From Climacteris rufus (Eukaryota; Chordata; Aves; Passeriformes; Climacteridae), in NCBI GenBank assembly GCA_013398175.1, contig VZRZ01007702.1, forward strand, positions 1 to 64,000: a DNA stretch of 64,000 nucleotides. Reading direction: 5' to 3'. The notes beneath the pieces are model-generated. The model made no database searches. It worked only from the letters and a program-made list of their open reading frames with translations, and was not told the DNA's origin. A program made the position numbers and the translations under genes. How positions within the stretch are numbered: the first letter of the stretch is position 1; the number at the start of each line of letters is the position of its first letter. Positions 21,701 through 34,140 of the stretch are shown here, piece by piece.

Positions 21701-24700
21701 ATTTTATTTGGCACTTCCTAACCATATTTCAACTGGTTATATATCATGTAATGGGAATTATTTTTTTACCTGTACACAGCTATAATCTTTATACCCCAGC
21801 CTAAAAGTGTCAGAGTGTCATGGTTTCCTACGGTGACATGAAACCTATTCCATCAGCTCGTGAACAGCCAGTGTTTTTGCAGCTGCTGTTGAAATTTATG
21901 GTTTTCAGAAAACCTGAGCATCAGAAGACACTATATACTACAACTGGTCATGGACAAAATAGTTTGTCATGTACTGAAATATGGGCTATTTAATACAATC
22001 ATACATACATTCTCATAAATATTTAATGTACTAAATGCCAAATTCCTGTAAATCCTACAGTCTTCAAATCTAGGTAAATAATAGGGTGTTTGCCATGTTG
22101 GCTTCCATCACTGGTATGCTTTCTCTACGTATGTAGGGAAAAGTGTGAATGTTTTTGTCCTGCAATATTTTAATTTTATGAAACTCATGCAATGATTCAC
22201 TGAATAATAAAATTGCATGGCATAAATATTTTTATGTGACAAAAGATACGTGCATTCTGTACTGTGATAATCAATAGCTGGTGTTAGTGTCAGTTCCATA
22301 TGTGTTTCTTAAGATCCTTCATAAAGAAGGAGCATGATATAGCTTGTGTGAGAGATTTTTGTGTTCAGAAACTACTCTGATAGAGGATTTGCATCTCCCT
22401 AGCAAGTTACATCAAAGATAGAAATGGCTAGTGATTTTCTATGCTGATTGATTTTTCTTTTTATTCATGTAAGAATCGTCTTGTGAGAGCAAAGCATTAA
22501 GAACAAGTAGATTTAGATATTCTGGTAGCATCATCAAACATTTTATACTAGATTGATTGGGGGAAGCCACGTTAATCACAGTTTTGCTTTAAAATTAATA
22601 TGTCACTATCTGCTAAAGCTAAAAGCCCCCATCATCAGTATATTTCATTCTTGGTTATGTCTGTCTTGGAATAGACATAGAAATGCCAGTTGTGATGATG
22701 GCTCTAGTTATGTAGTTACTTGTAACAGAGCTGCTGGGCCCTGAGATTTTCTATTAGCTCCATGTCATTCATCAAATAGCTTTCAGATTATAATAACTTG
22801 CCATTTCTACTTACCAAGATTGGACTTTAACAGGAGTTTCAAGTATTGAACCAGCAAGACTGTGAATATCATGGGTACTGAGTCCTTTCCGCTGAATCAT
22901 TTCTACTCTGATTGGGTCATTGATCATTTCTACTCTGAACATAAATCATTGAAACCAGTGTTTCATTTTTAAAGTCTTCAATTAATTTCAAAAGATTTAT
23001 GAGACAACGTCCAAGTCATGAATGTAATCTTTTGGTACAATGGACCTGACTTCCATGTCTTAATGGTGCAAAGATATGTTTGTCTGAAAAGGACAGAATC
23101 ATCTAACTAACATTATTGGAGCAACATATGAGGATTTTAAGGTTTAAATATTGACTGAAATGAGGAGTTATAGAGATTGAGGTAGATACATATTCTAGAT
23201 ACATGGAAACCTTTCCTCCCTGCTTCTCCCTTTTTCCCATTGAATATCTGCAATGTGGGCACTACAGTGCTAAAAGCTGAGGAAAACAGTAAACATTGGT
23301 TTCTGATCAAGCAACTTTTTTTACACACACTTAACATAAACTTGGTGCTTCAAGTTGAAGCCTGTAGGAGTATATACGTGATTGATGTTAAATATATATT
23401 TTATGGCACTGAAATCATAAACAGTATATAAACCTGAAATAGCTAATGATTTGATCTCAGAAAACAGAAAAATAAAGTAAAACGTTTACAGCTATAACAC
23501 TTATTTTCTGTCTCAGTAAGGATGGGTGCTGTAAGTAATTCCTCAGCAAAATTCTCGTGTATGGATAGTTTTCTTTGGAGAACAAACAGAAAGATTTGAT
23601 TCCTTATGTGAATATTTTTTGCAAAATGTTGTAATTATTCATTGCTAATGTCTTTCTACCACATGAAGAGTCAAAAAGACAAAGAGGTCAATCTCCCTGA
23701 TCCTTACTTCTGTTAAGATACTGACAGCTGAGGGGAAAATAAACTGACAGTGACCATTGTTGCTTCAATAATTGAATAACCTAATTTGGCAATTATAAAT
23801 GAGCTTTGGCCATGCTATCATTTTATTGTCATGTCCCTAAATGCTGTCATAGATTTTCTACTGACAGCCTACTATTTTACATGATGTCTATTTCAAGGCA
23901 ACCATTTCTGTGCTTGCTTGATAATTTAGTGACCTAGTTCTCCTTGAGTTAATAGCACATAAATACTATTTATGGCCAATATTTGACTAGTTTAGGGTTA
24001 TATATGTTATTTTTAAATTTTTCAACCTGTAAAATAGTATATAATAACTTTTACACAGTTCCAGAACTTGCATTTAGTTTTAAAAAGTAATTTCACTACT
24101 GATTTGCCTAAATTTTGATTATTTCTTGAGGCTTCATTTATCTGCTTTACCTACTAATATATTTTACAGCTTCTGCTTCAGAGTAGCTTCAAGAACCTCA
24201 TACGTTTCTGTGGCAACAAGCACCTCTTTTATCAAATATGCCTGCTTCTAAATATGTGTGATAAAACAGTTGAAAAAGGTTAGCAGCAAAAATTTGTTCT
24301 CCATTTGAGTTTAGAGATGTTTGCAAACACCAGAGAGAACTTCTACCTATAAATTCAGATAAAACTTGCCTTATGTACGTTTCCATCAAATATTGTTTGT
24401 ATACCTTTCTTTGTACTTTGGGAACCTGTGTCAAAAGATACTGGAAATCAATGTCTAAAAAGCAAGTTATCATGTTTCTGATCTATGCAGGGACATTTAT
24501 TGATTCAATTCAATAACTAAGAGCAATATTTTTAAAATAAACTCAAGCTCTAAAATCATGTGGGAGGATATCAGTTTCAGAAGCATTTCTCTGTATGTCT
24601 GTAGGTGGTGGACTAACAGTTTCCCAAGACAAGACTGTAGAGAGAGACAGGCTCTTTCATCAGACACCAGCTGGCACAATTAGAAATAGCACAGAACTTC

Positions 24701-25640
24701 TCAGGCTCAAGTGCTTCTTTTTTTCAGTTATAGCAGCTGGTCTAATGAAAACAACTACCTCTCCTGAAAAACCTGGTCTTGCACATAGTGCTAGACCATC
24801 ATGGCCGAAAAAAACCACTCCGCCAGTGTACTGCAATGTAATCTGTAACACTAATATCTGTAGCCAAGCCTTTCATATATCTTTTTTCACTTATTTTTTG
24901 TTTGCCACAAATTATACTTCACAGCTGAACTGTGTTTTGGGCTTGATTTTGCCAGTGGATATTAAATGGAGGAATCTCATTCTCTCTACTAATGTTTTTA
25001 ATGTTAGTAGGAAAAGTTTAGGATCATATTTTCAGTTCCCTAGTCTATGTTGCGACCTGCTTTTGATATTTAGAATACTGCTTCAGGTGTATACATTTTC
25101 ATTTTATATGTTGTTGTCTTTGTTATAATGGAAAGGACAAAAGAAATAAATTTCGAATAGCTACCAGTAGTCCCAGTCCCACATATATGCTTTAGACAGA
25201 GAATTTCTCTGACATGTGCCTTTTGTGTTAGAATTCTGTAACATGGGTTATATGTTACCAACCTGCCCTAGAATTCAGCAGTTTAGCCTTTGAAAGTCTG
25301 GCATTTTTTAGAAACGCTTTTCATACTTTCTGCTTTTTATCTCTTACACTGAGTTCTTTGTATGTTAGTGTATGCCTGCTACATTTAGCAGCATCAAATT
25401 AATTTCTTGAGGAGGATACTGGGGATTAAACAGTAATGAGATCATTAAGCCTTCCTTCTCCTAGCATTAGAGTGTACTTTATACTCCCATACTCAGAATG
25501 TTTTCAGATTTTCTAAACTTTCATTTGGTAAAAAACCACTGAGAAATAATTCTTTTAATTAAAATGGAGAAATTGTCATTTATTGTTAATCTCCTTGCTG
25601 ATTAAATTTTTATATGTGAACTTTAATTCAATTTCTTATT
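21701..25640. other. AT-rich non-coding DNA, no gene seen
   Basis: About 3.9 kb without a recognised gene or repeat. The 177-codon open frame at 24595-25128 is the longest non-repeat frame in the window but has no family resemblance. Confidence 0.5.
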
Positions 25641-26555
25641 CATAGAATCATAGAATCACTTAGGTGATTCTTAGGAAAAGACCTCTAAGATAATTGAGTC
25701 CAACCACAAACCTAACAGTGCAAAGTATACCATTAAAACATGTCCCTAAACAGCACATCTAAATATCTTTTAAATACCTCCAGGGATGGTGACTCCACCA
25801 CTTCCCTGGACAGCCTGTTCCAAGGCTTGGTAACACTTTTGGTGAAGAAGTTTTCCCTAAAATCCAATCTAGATGTCCCCTAGTGCAACTTGAGGCCATT
25901 TCTTCATGTCTTATCTCTTGTTGCTAGGGAACAGAGCCTGACCTCTACTTGGCTACACCCTTCTTTCAAGCAGTTATAGACAGCAAGAAAGTCTCCCCTG
26001 AAGCTCCTTTTCCCCAGGCTAAGCACTCCCAGCTCCCTCAGGACCCTTCCCCATCTCTCCTCCCCTTCTCTGTAAAATCTCCACTACATCTGTGGGATAT
26101 AGGATACCTTTGTTAAACTTAATAAATTCTGTTCATTAAAGAGCACTCTGGGAAAGGCACAGCTGCAGGTTGGGTGGTTGAGAGTCAGCTGAGAGTCAGT
26201 TGAGAGTGAGTCAGTGATTGGTTGAGGAGACGCATGGATAGCATGTGAGCAGAGAGCTGATTGGATGGATGGGTGCATGAACAGTGACACCGCAGTGGCA
26301 GGCAGCCAATGAGTGCTCACTTCGGTTAGGTTCCAGTTCAGTTCTGTTAAGTGTTTGGGTAAATTCTGTTAAATCCGGTGTAGTTTAGGGTATAAGTAGG
26401 ACCTGGTCTGTTACAATAAACAATCTCCTTCTGAGGTTCAAGGCAGTCCATGTGTCTTTGTTCCCCAGTGCTACACACCTCAATGTCTGTGAAGGATCCA
26501 AAACTGAACACATGCTGCTTCACCAGTACCCAGTTCAGGGGGATGGTCACTTCCT
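25641..26555 (-). mobile_element. CR1 LINE fragment, split by family C LTR
   Basis: The left edge 'catagaatcatagaatc' is the CR1 3' end on the minus strand. Text such as 'ggacagcctgttccaaggc' and 'ctcaggacccttccccatc' is typical. It is interrupted at 26090 by an LTR and resumes at about 26476 ('cacctcaatgtctgtgaagg', 'ccaaaactgaacacatg') to near 26555, where another CR1 begins. Confidence 0.85.
26091..26475 (+). repeat. Solo LTR, family C, 385 bp, inside a CR1
   Basis: Starts TGTGGGATATAGG and ends GTGCTACA. It matches 13990-14381 (inside gag) throughout, including CCAAT (26306-26310) and AATAAA (26415-26420). The flanks tacatc and cacctc may be a decayed 6-bp TSD. Confidence 0.9.
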
Positions 26556-26862
26556 CTGAAACACTGACATGTTTGGGGCATTGACCACCTCTCCAGGAAG
26601 CCTTCTCCAGTGTTTGACCACACTCTTGGTAAAAAAATACTTCCTAATGTCTGATCTGAACCATCCTTCATGCAGCATTGAAACATTCCCACACATTCTA
26701 TAACTGGATCCAAAGGACCTCCCTCTCCACTTTCCTCCTCAGGAAACTGTAGAGAGCAATGAGGTCACCCCTCAGCCTCCTTCCCTCCAAACTGGACAAG
26801 CCCAGAGTCTTTAGCTGCTCCTTTTTGGATATGTATTCCAGTCCTTTCAGCAGCTTTGTTGG

Positions 26863-27737
26863 TGTCGGAGGTTCGGGGATGCCTTGGAATTTTTTTTTTT
26901 TCCATCACTGTTACTAAGCAACAAATGGCTGGGGGATTTGGGGCTTATCAACTCTTNNNNNNNNNNNNNNNNNNNNNNNNNNNNNNNNNNNNNNNNNNNN
27001 NNNNNNNNNNNNNNNNNNNNNNNNNNNNNNNNNNNNNNNNNNNNNNNNNNNNNNNNNNNNNNNNNNNNNNNNNNNNNNNNNNNNNNNNNNNNNNNNNNNN
27101 NNNNNNNNNNNNNNNNNNNNNNNNNNNNNNNNNNNNNNNNNNNNNNNNNNNNNNNNNNNNNNNNNNNNNNNNNNNNNNNNNNNNNNNNNNNNNNNNNNNN
27201 NNNNNNNNNNNNNNNNNNNNNNNNNNNNNNNNNNNNNNNNNNNNNNNNNNNNNNNNNNNNNNNNNNNNNNNNNNNNNNNNNNNNNNNNNNNNNNNNNNNN
27301 NNNNNNNNNNNNNNNNNNNNNNNNNNNNNNNNNNNNNNNNNNNNNNNNNNNNNNNNNNNNNNNNNNNNNNNNNNNNNNNNNNNNNNNNNNNNNNNNNNNN
27401 NNNNNNNNNNNNNNNNNNNNNNNNNNNNNNNNNNNNNNNNNNNNNNNNNNNNNNNNNNNNNNNNNNNNNNNNNNNNNNNNNNNNNNNNNNNNNNNNNNNN
27501 NNNNNNNNNNNNNNNNNNNNNNNNNNNNNNNNNNNNNNNNNNNNNNNNNNNGTTGTTATTATTGTTATTGCTTTTTTATAGATACTAGTAAAGGACTGTT
27601 ATTTCTTTCCCCTATCTTTGCCTGAAAGCCCTTGATTTCAAAATTAAAATAATTCGGAGGGAGGGGAAATCACATTCTCTGTCCTAAGGGAGGGTTCAAC
27701 CTCTCTTAGCAAACACCTGTCTTTCAAAACCAAGACA
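26863..27737 (+). repeat. Solo LTR, family A, with assembly gap, perfect TSD
   Basis: Starts TGTCGGAGGTTCGGGG and ends AACCAAGACA. Perfect 5-bp gttgg flanks it (26858-26862 and 27738-27742). The middle is lost in a gap of 595 N. The 3' part matches 40995-41191 closely. Confidence 0.9.
26957..27551. other. Assembly gap (595 N) inside family A LTR
   Basis: Lies in the part of the LTR that is GC-rich in the sister copies. Any open frame drawn through it is not real. Confidence 0.98.
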
Positions 27738-28700
27738 GTTGGTTTCTAGATGCTTCAAATAACTCCACATCCCTCTAAAGTTACAGGGCTCAGAACTGCA
27801 CACGTATCCGAGGCTGAATAATCAGTGGTATAATCACCTCCTGTGACAGCTGGTGATGTTGTGTTTGATGCCCTTTGAATGGGGTTTGCCCTCTGGGCTG
27901 CCTGGGCACACATGGTTGGCTCAGACTGAGCCTGCTGCTGACCAGCACCCCCAGATCCTTTTTTGCAGGGGTGCCCTCCAGCCACTCCTCCCCCAGTTCA
28001 TACTTGTGGACAGCATTACTCCCTCACAGGTGCATGATCCAGCATTTTGTCTTGCTAAATTTCGTCCCATTAATGCTTGCCCAAGGCTCAAATCTATCTA
28101 GACCCCTCTGCAAGGCCTCTTGTCCCTCAGAAAACTCAACAACACCTCCCAGCTTGGTATCAAAAGAAAACCTAATGGTGCGTTCAACTCCTGCACTGAG
28201 ACAATTGATAAATATACTGAACAGAACTGGCCCTAGAATTGAACACTGAGGAACCCTACAGTGGCCAACAAAGTGTAGCCACATTTACTAAAACTCCTTG
28301 AACTCTGTCATTCATCCAGTTCTTCACCAAGCAAGCATTATGTCACAGCATTAGCTGGTCCTCCAGCCATGGCATTGTATTCACTTTAGTAAAATATGCT
28401 TCATTTGTCCAAAGAAGGAATTCTAAATACTATCACTGCCCCATTTATACTAGGGAAGTGAAGGTGGTTTTATCGGTCTTTTACACATGAATGTACTCTC
28501 TCAAAAGGCATGAACTTTATAGACTGAGTTACAACAATATTTAGATGACTGCAAACTGAACATGAATACAGCATTAGACAGTTGCATTTCTGTACCTGAA
28601 GCATGAAATATACGATAAGAGCTTCACTAGGAGCAAACTTTCATTTTTTGTGTTGAGCTTCTTGATTCAGGTAGTAGTATTTTGATGCTTGTGGCATTAG

Positions 28701-28800
28701 ACAGAATCATAGAATGGTAAAGGGTTGGAATGGACCTTAAAGATCACTTAGTCCTGCCATGGGCAGGGACATCTCCCACTAGACCAGGTTCCTCAGCTCA
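28701..28800 (-). mobile_element. Short CR1 3' fragment
   Basis: 'acagaatcatagaatggtaa', then 'gggttggaatggacctta' and 'gccatgggcagggacatct' are the CR1 3' end on the minus strand, about 100 bp. Confidence 0.8.
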
Positions 28801-30268
28801 GTGATGATCTTTATTCTGCAGCAGGGATGCCCTGGACATTTTATCTATCAGTGCCCTGGTAGCTACTGAACTACTGGTCTTAAACACATTTTCATTATTT
28901 CCAGAGTCTGGCAGTATTACTTGCCCCAGTGTTTGTTTTTATATATTTCAGGGTTGGAATCCTGTCTATAGGAGGGGGTGGTGGGTGGATTTTAGCTGTC
29001 ATCTTTTTTTTTTCTTTTTTTCATTTTGTCTATCACACTGGAATAACACTTAGGTATTTCATGGAAATTGAGACTCTTTTGAAGGTTATTTTTAATGTTT
29101 TCACACTTTCTTTTTGAACAGTCACAGCTGATTAGCTAAAGTGAAACAAGGGCAAGCCTGAGGCAGTCCACTGGAGTGACCATTGAACTGGATTTTACTT
29201 ATTTATCTACTTTATTTATCTTTATTTATCTACTATATATCTATATATGAGCCAAGAGCCTGTATATGACTATTGGCCTAGAGCTGATTATGGTATGTGA
29301 TTCACTCAAGTTATGGCCTTATGAAGCCCCAGGACTCCTCAGTCAGCAGCAACTGTCAGAAGATGCAGGGCTGAGAGCTGGGAGGAAAGCAAGAGAGTTT
29401 GGGAAGGAAATCAAATAGGCAGTGTTGTCTCAAAACCCTCCTTGTTCTGTCAGAAGATAAATTAAGTCAATACACTGATTTAGAGAATAGAAGCACTTTA
29501 TGGGGGGGAAAATATTTCATTAGAGAATTCCCAGCCAAGAGTGCTGATGATTTATTAAAATCAGGCTAAATTTGAACTGAACAGTGTTTTAGTTTCCTGC
29601 AGTAAGACATTTCCATTTGAAGAGAATGCTATGATACCCTGGTGAATACCGTTATTCTGCTTCTGCACAACCTCTTCTGAGAGCCAACAAAGGCTTGTTG
29701 GTTGTGGTGATTTTAAGCCCTTCTGTAATGCCTTTCTGTTTGCTCACCACAGTCCTGTTGTTCTCCATCTCCTTAGTCTCTTCTTGGAAATTCCTACTAT
29801 GTCAGCACGTATGAAAACTTATACCTGTTATTTTTCAATATTTTTTCAAACTGGATGATTTTGACTTTTCTTCAGAGCTAATCTCTGTTGGCGACAGAAA
29901 TTTAAAAACTCATCTAACCTCATGAGGGTTGATAGCAAGATCTCCATTTATTTCCGTATTAGATAAGGAAAATACACTTTCCACTGAATAACTGTAATCT
30001 ATCTAAGGACTTGCAGAGTAATCCTATGCCATCCCTTCTCAAAATGCTCTTGCAGGGTTACAGTTCATAGTCCCGAGACTCAAGTTAATACAGGGAAGAT
30101 AAGAATCAAAGATAAAATATTAATTAAAGTTTTTATTAGTAATCCCTAACAATTAAATAAATGTTCCTTTAGAAGGTAGCTATTGCTAACTGCTAATTTC
30201 ATTTTCAGATTATGTTAGGAAATGTATTTGATATAATCCATTAAGCTGATTTATTTAAAGTAGGCCAC
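28801..30268. other. Non-coding DNA, no gene seen
   Basis: No gene recognised. A short TTTATCTA-type low-complexity run lies at about 29190-29250. Confidence 0.55.
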
Positions 30269-31588
30269 TGTCTTGGGTTACATGGAGGGTGTAACCAAAG
30301 GTATGCATTCTATTACCATCTCCATAAACTGTTAAGATAAGGTGGGACAGTGTTCTTTATCATCTCCATGACTGAGCCCTGATAACACCCTCTGGAGAAG
30401 GAGCAGCAACTCTGTGGGGGGTAATATCTGCTAATGGGCCATCAAGGTTTCCTGGAATGACTCATAAGAATTATATCATCCCATTGTGAGATGCCCCACC
30501 CTGAGGGGAGGAACTGAACATCCCTACCTGTATATAAGAAGCTTGGAACAGCACAAGGCATGACTGCTTCCACTGGTTCTCCAGAGGAGAGGAGCTCAAG
30601 AACCACCACTGGACCTCCAGAGACGGACCAGAAATTTCCTCAGGATCACCACTGTGATGGGACCGTTCACTCCCACCCTGTCACCAAGAAGCTTATCAGC
30701 TGTCTTTTTTACTAATGCATAAATTAGAGGCACATCTGCCCCTAGCAGCTCAGTCATCACAAGTAGTCCTGAAGCCAGAGAATTAAGATTTACAGCTGCC
30801 AGTCTGGGAAGGCAGGATGCAAAAGATAAGATCAGATTTGTGACTAACAGACAAATAGCATTTTGCAACTATAAAAGACCACTGTAAATTCCAAAAAGCA
30901 GAAAATCTTTTATGCACTCTCTGAGTGTAAAGGTTTCTCTCCAGATGATTAAGACATCGATCTGCTGCTGCTGTTCTTCTAGAATTTGAGTGAAAGGAAG
31001 CTTCTGTACGCCATTCATCTGACTGGTAAATTACATTGGCTCCTAATCCTACTATTTATTTGCTAGCTGTAATATAGGTACCTTTATTGTGCACTGTATA
31101 TGTCTACTAGTAGTTCCCTTTTGTTTATCATGTGTAGTAAGTGGTTTGTTAAAGTTTTGGTCTTACATGTGTTGTCTTGTGTCTATTCAATAAAACAGTT
31201 CATATTGTAATAGACCTTATCGGCCATTATTAAAGAACTAGAGAGATAAAGTGGTTTTGGGGTGCAGGCTGCCTCAATAGAGCTATTGGCAGATATCTGA
31301 GAAAGGCAGAGCCTGCCTAAACTTACACTCTCATTCGTAACAACCAGTTCAACCAGACCACATCCATCACTTCAATGGGACTGCAGCCAGTATTTAACTG
31401 GACTGCTACCACCACCCTGACCAACATAGTGGCAGGTTGTATTCTGTCTTTGTCAGTTTAAACTGGTATTTCTGTATTATTGCCTTTATTTTATTTTTTT
31501 CCTATTAAATTGTAGTTCTGATTTGGAATCTCTCAAATATATTGGTGTGTGGTTAATTCCTCTGATGATTTGTTTTCAAACTAGCACA
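30269..31588 (+). repeat. Solo LTR, family D, interrupted by a nested LTR
   Basis: Starts TGTCTTGGGTTACATGG and ends TTCAAACTAGCACA. Outer parts match 60562-61123: 'ggtaataaccaaaggtat'-like opening, TATATAAG at 30531-30538 against AATATAAG at 60831-60838, 'gtcagtttaa', 'ttctgtatta' and 'attaaattgta'. A 690-bp second LTR sits at 30653-31342. No clean target duplication was found (gccac versus ccaga). Confidence 0.82.
30653..31342 (+). repeat. Nested LTR, 690 bp, inside family D LTR
   Basis: Starts TGTGATGGGACCGTTC and ends CATTCGTAACA. TATAAAAG (30870-30877) and AATAAA (31189-31194) give a sensible U3-R-U5 layout. The flanks accac (30648-30652) and accag (31343-31347) match at 4 of 5 bases. 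The interval is absent from the sister LTR at 60.6 kb. Confidence 0.8.
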
Positions 31589-31822
31589 CCAGAACATATT
31601 TGTTCCTTAAGCTTGCTACTAAATTGACTGAAGTTTATCAATTATATAGAATCAGGGGTTCTTGAAATGTTAAAGTGGTGTGGTCTGACTGCAGTGGCAA
31701 TTTAAGCTACAATGCTGAATTGAAATATTGAATAAAGAAACAGAAGTAGATGCACCTGGTCAGGCTTGGTGACCAGATTATTTTGTATTATTTAGTATTT
31801 TTGTACTCCAGTAACAGGTACA

Positions 31823-32195
31823 GCTAAGTCCTTCAAGACTGTGCACTAGTAGACTTGACAGGCATCTGTAGATGAACTGTCAGCACCAAAATATTTTCTG
31901 CTTCTAGGTTAGCATTTTATTTCTTTCAGTGAATATCTATTCAGTAAGCTAAGTCCTTCAAGACTGTGCACTAGTAGACTTGACAGGCATCTGTAGATGA
32001 ACTGTCAGCACCAAAATATTTTCTGCTTCTAGGTTAGCATTTTATTTCTTTCAGTGAATATCTATTCAGTAAGCTAAGTCCTTCAAGACTGTGCACTAGT
32101 AGACTTGACAGGCATCTGTAGATGAACTGTCAGCACCAAAATATTTTCTGCTTCTAGGTTAGCATTTTATTTCTTTCAGTGAATATCTATTCAGT
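31823..32195. repeat. 125-bp tandem repeat, three near-complete copies
   Basis: Units begin GCTAAGTCCTTCAAGACTG at 31823, 31948 and 32073; the third stops two bases short. I see no difference between the copies by eye. Confidence 0.95.
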
Positions 32196-33208
32196 CTTGC
32201 TGCAAGTCAGGTTTTTTGCTAGTATAGTGCCTCACTTGTGAGTTTCTTTCTTGCTTCAGTGACAAAACTTTCCTTCTTACAGTTTTAAACCTTCTATGGC
32301 ACCATTTGTACTATTGTCTGCAGGTGCTATTTGTATGTGTTTCAATACACCTGCATTACTTTTCCTGACCTGACCTTGTTTCTTCCATGCAGAAAGCTGT
32401 GAATTGTGGTGATATACTATTAAAATACTGAAAGACAAGTTTTCAATCTTTTGTTTTTCTGCAATCATACCATTAGCAATCACCCAGTGTTCCAATATCT
32501 TAAAAAAGATTGAAACTTTTTTGCACACATGTAGCCCCATGCATATGGAATATATTGCAGTTATTTTTTTGGCTTTGCAACACCATAAAAAGCAATAAAA
32601 ATTAATATTAAAAAAGGCATGTTATGCACATAGGGTCTGGCTCACTAGTGTGTTACTCTACATTTGCTCGCTATCAAAATTATTGCAGGTGTGGCACATA
32701 AAATTTCCATATTAATTTAAACCACTTTCTTTTGATGCAGTTACAGGCTGCACAGAGCACATTATCAAGTAGCTTAATTAATTGCAAGCTATGTGCTAAA
32801 CTTCTATAATGTCTCTATTCATGCTTACTTAAACCATTATGAAAAATGTGGAAATTCCAATGATATCTGATACACTTATGTGATATATTTGTATTATTAA
32901 AATGTATAGAAATAAATCTTACAATATCATAAAAACAAGACTGTATTACCAGGACTAGATCTAAGCATTTTTGTTGGACATCTTGTGGTAAAAACACAAT
33001 AACATAAGTACAATTATAAAAAATTTAGCATATGCATAAATATTTGCAACATTTAGGCTCAATTTATTTACATACATTTATATCCTTAAGTCTAGTTGGA
33101 GAAGAGTAGGCGTACATATTGCACTTATGCCATTATGTGGTTTTTAACATTGATCAACTCAATTGTTGGTGTAAGGTAAGTGCATGAGAAGAAATACTGG
33201 CGATTCTG
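32196..33208. other. AT-rich non-coding DNA, no gene seen
   Basis: Nothing recognised. Confidence 0.55.
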
Positions 33209-34140
33209 TGTCCTGGTTTAAAAGACAGATGTCTGCCAAGGAAGGCGGGAACCTTCCTAGAATGGAAAGATGACCCCTCCCTCCAAATTATTATAACTTT
33301 GAAATTACAGGGCTTTCAGGCAAAGCTGGGGAAAAAAGGAATAACAGTTCTTTACCAGAATATATATGTATCTATGAAGACAGAACAAACACCACCACCC
33401 AATAACAGCCTTTCTCACCTGTTAAGCAATTTCCCTTTAGTGTAGTTATGAGCACACCCGGCAGGGCCGCTGTCAGCCTGTGTTGAGGCGGAAAGGCTGC
33501 AGTGACTCCCTGAGGCTCCAGGGGCGCTGTTGGCTCTGGTGGCTTCAAAGGGAGCCGCTGTTGAGCCCTGAGCCTCTCTGGGGAGCCATGGCAGCCTCAG
33601 TGAGGGAGAGAAGGTGGAGGGTGGGGTTCAGTTTCCCCAGGTACTCATGTGTCTGGTGTGGTATCCCTGGTGGTGGTGGCCACTAAGTTTCCAGTCAAGC
33701 AGCAGCTAGGACCCTCTCTCTGGAGATAGGGAGAAGGCGGGGGCCCAGTTTTCCCCTGAAACACCCACCCAGGTGGTGAGGGCAATGGCCAGTGCTGAAA
33801 AGTCCCAGTCAGCCTGCAGGTCCTACAAGCAGTGGGCTTACCAACAGGCAGCAAGGACAATTATACACCAACACCAAGACCCTGGGCAGAAGTCCAACAC
33901 CAAAAACTGTTACCGTCTCCCCTCCCAAGTAGAGCAATGACTACCTACCCCCAGCTAAGAGACTGCCAAAAACCCATTCCCCTCCCCAAAACCATTTCAG
34001 TCATATGTCAAGGTACTTGGCCATTTCCCTTTTTCTCTTAATTGCCGCCATTTTACTCAGAAAGCCCCCCCTCACCCCGCCCTTCATCTCCTTGATAACA
34101 AATGGGAAGAAATTCCTTTGAGAAAACCTAACCCCCAACA
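33209..34140 (-). repeat. Solo LTR, family A, inverted, 932 bp
   Basis: Minus-strand copy of family A: left edge TGTCCTGGTTTAAAAGACAG is the inverted LTR end and right edge CTAACCCCCAACA the inverted start. Uninterrupted by gaps, so together with 2334-3299 it shows the full LTR. No target duplication could be recognised. Confidence 0.85.

Larger units (their letters stand above)
26556..28410 (-). mobile_element. CR1 LINE, minus strand, split by family A LTR
   Basis: CR1 3' region from 26556 ('accacctctccaggaagcct', 'aacattcccacacattct') to 26862. It is interrupted by an LTR to 27737 and resumes from 27743 to about 28410. On the minus strand, 28284-28024 encodes a reverse-transcriptase tail (VPQCSILGPVLFSIFINCL ... 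TKLGGVVEFSEG). The catalytic Asp pair before TKLGG is not intact (SFDTKLGG), so it is inactive. Fragments may derive from two insertions. Confidence 0.82.

Noticed and set aside
24595..25128. 177-codon open frame, longest outside repeats
   Set aside because: Composition is AT-biased and no domain, signal or homologous family is recognisable; no splice or promoter context supports it.
26856..27588. Open frames of over 230 codons
   Set aside because: They run through 595 undetermined bases and are meaningless; the same applies to those at 40324-40987 and 14231-14732.
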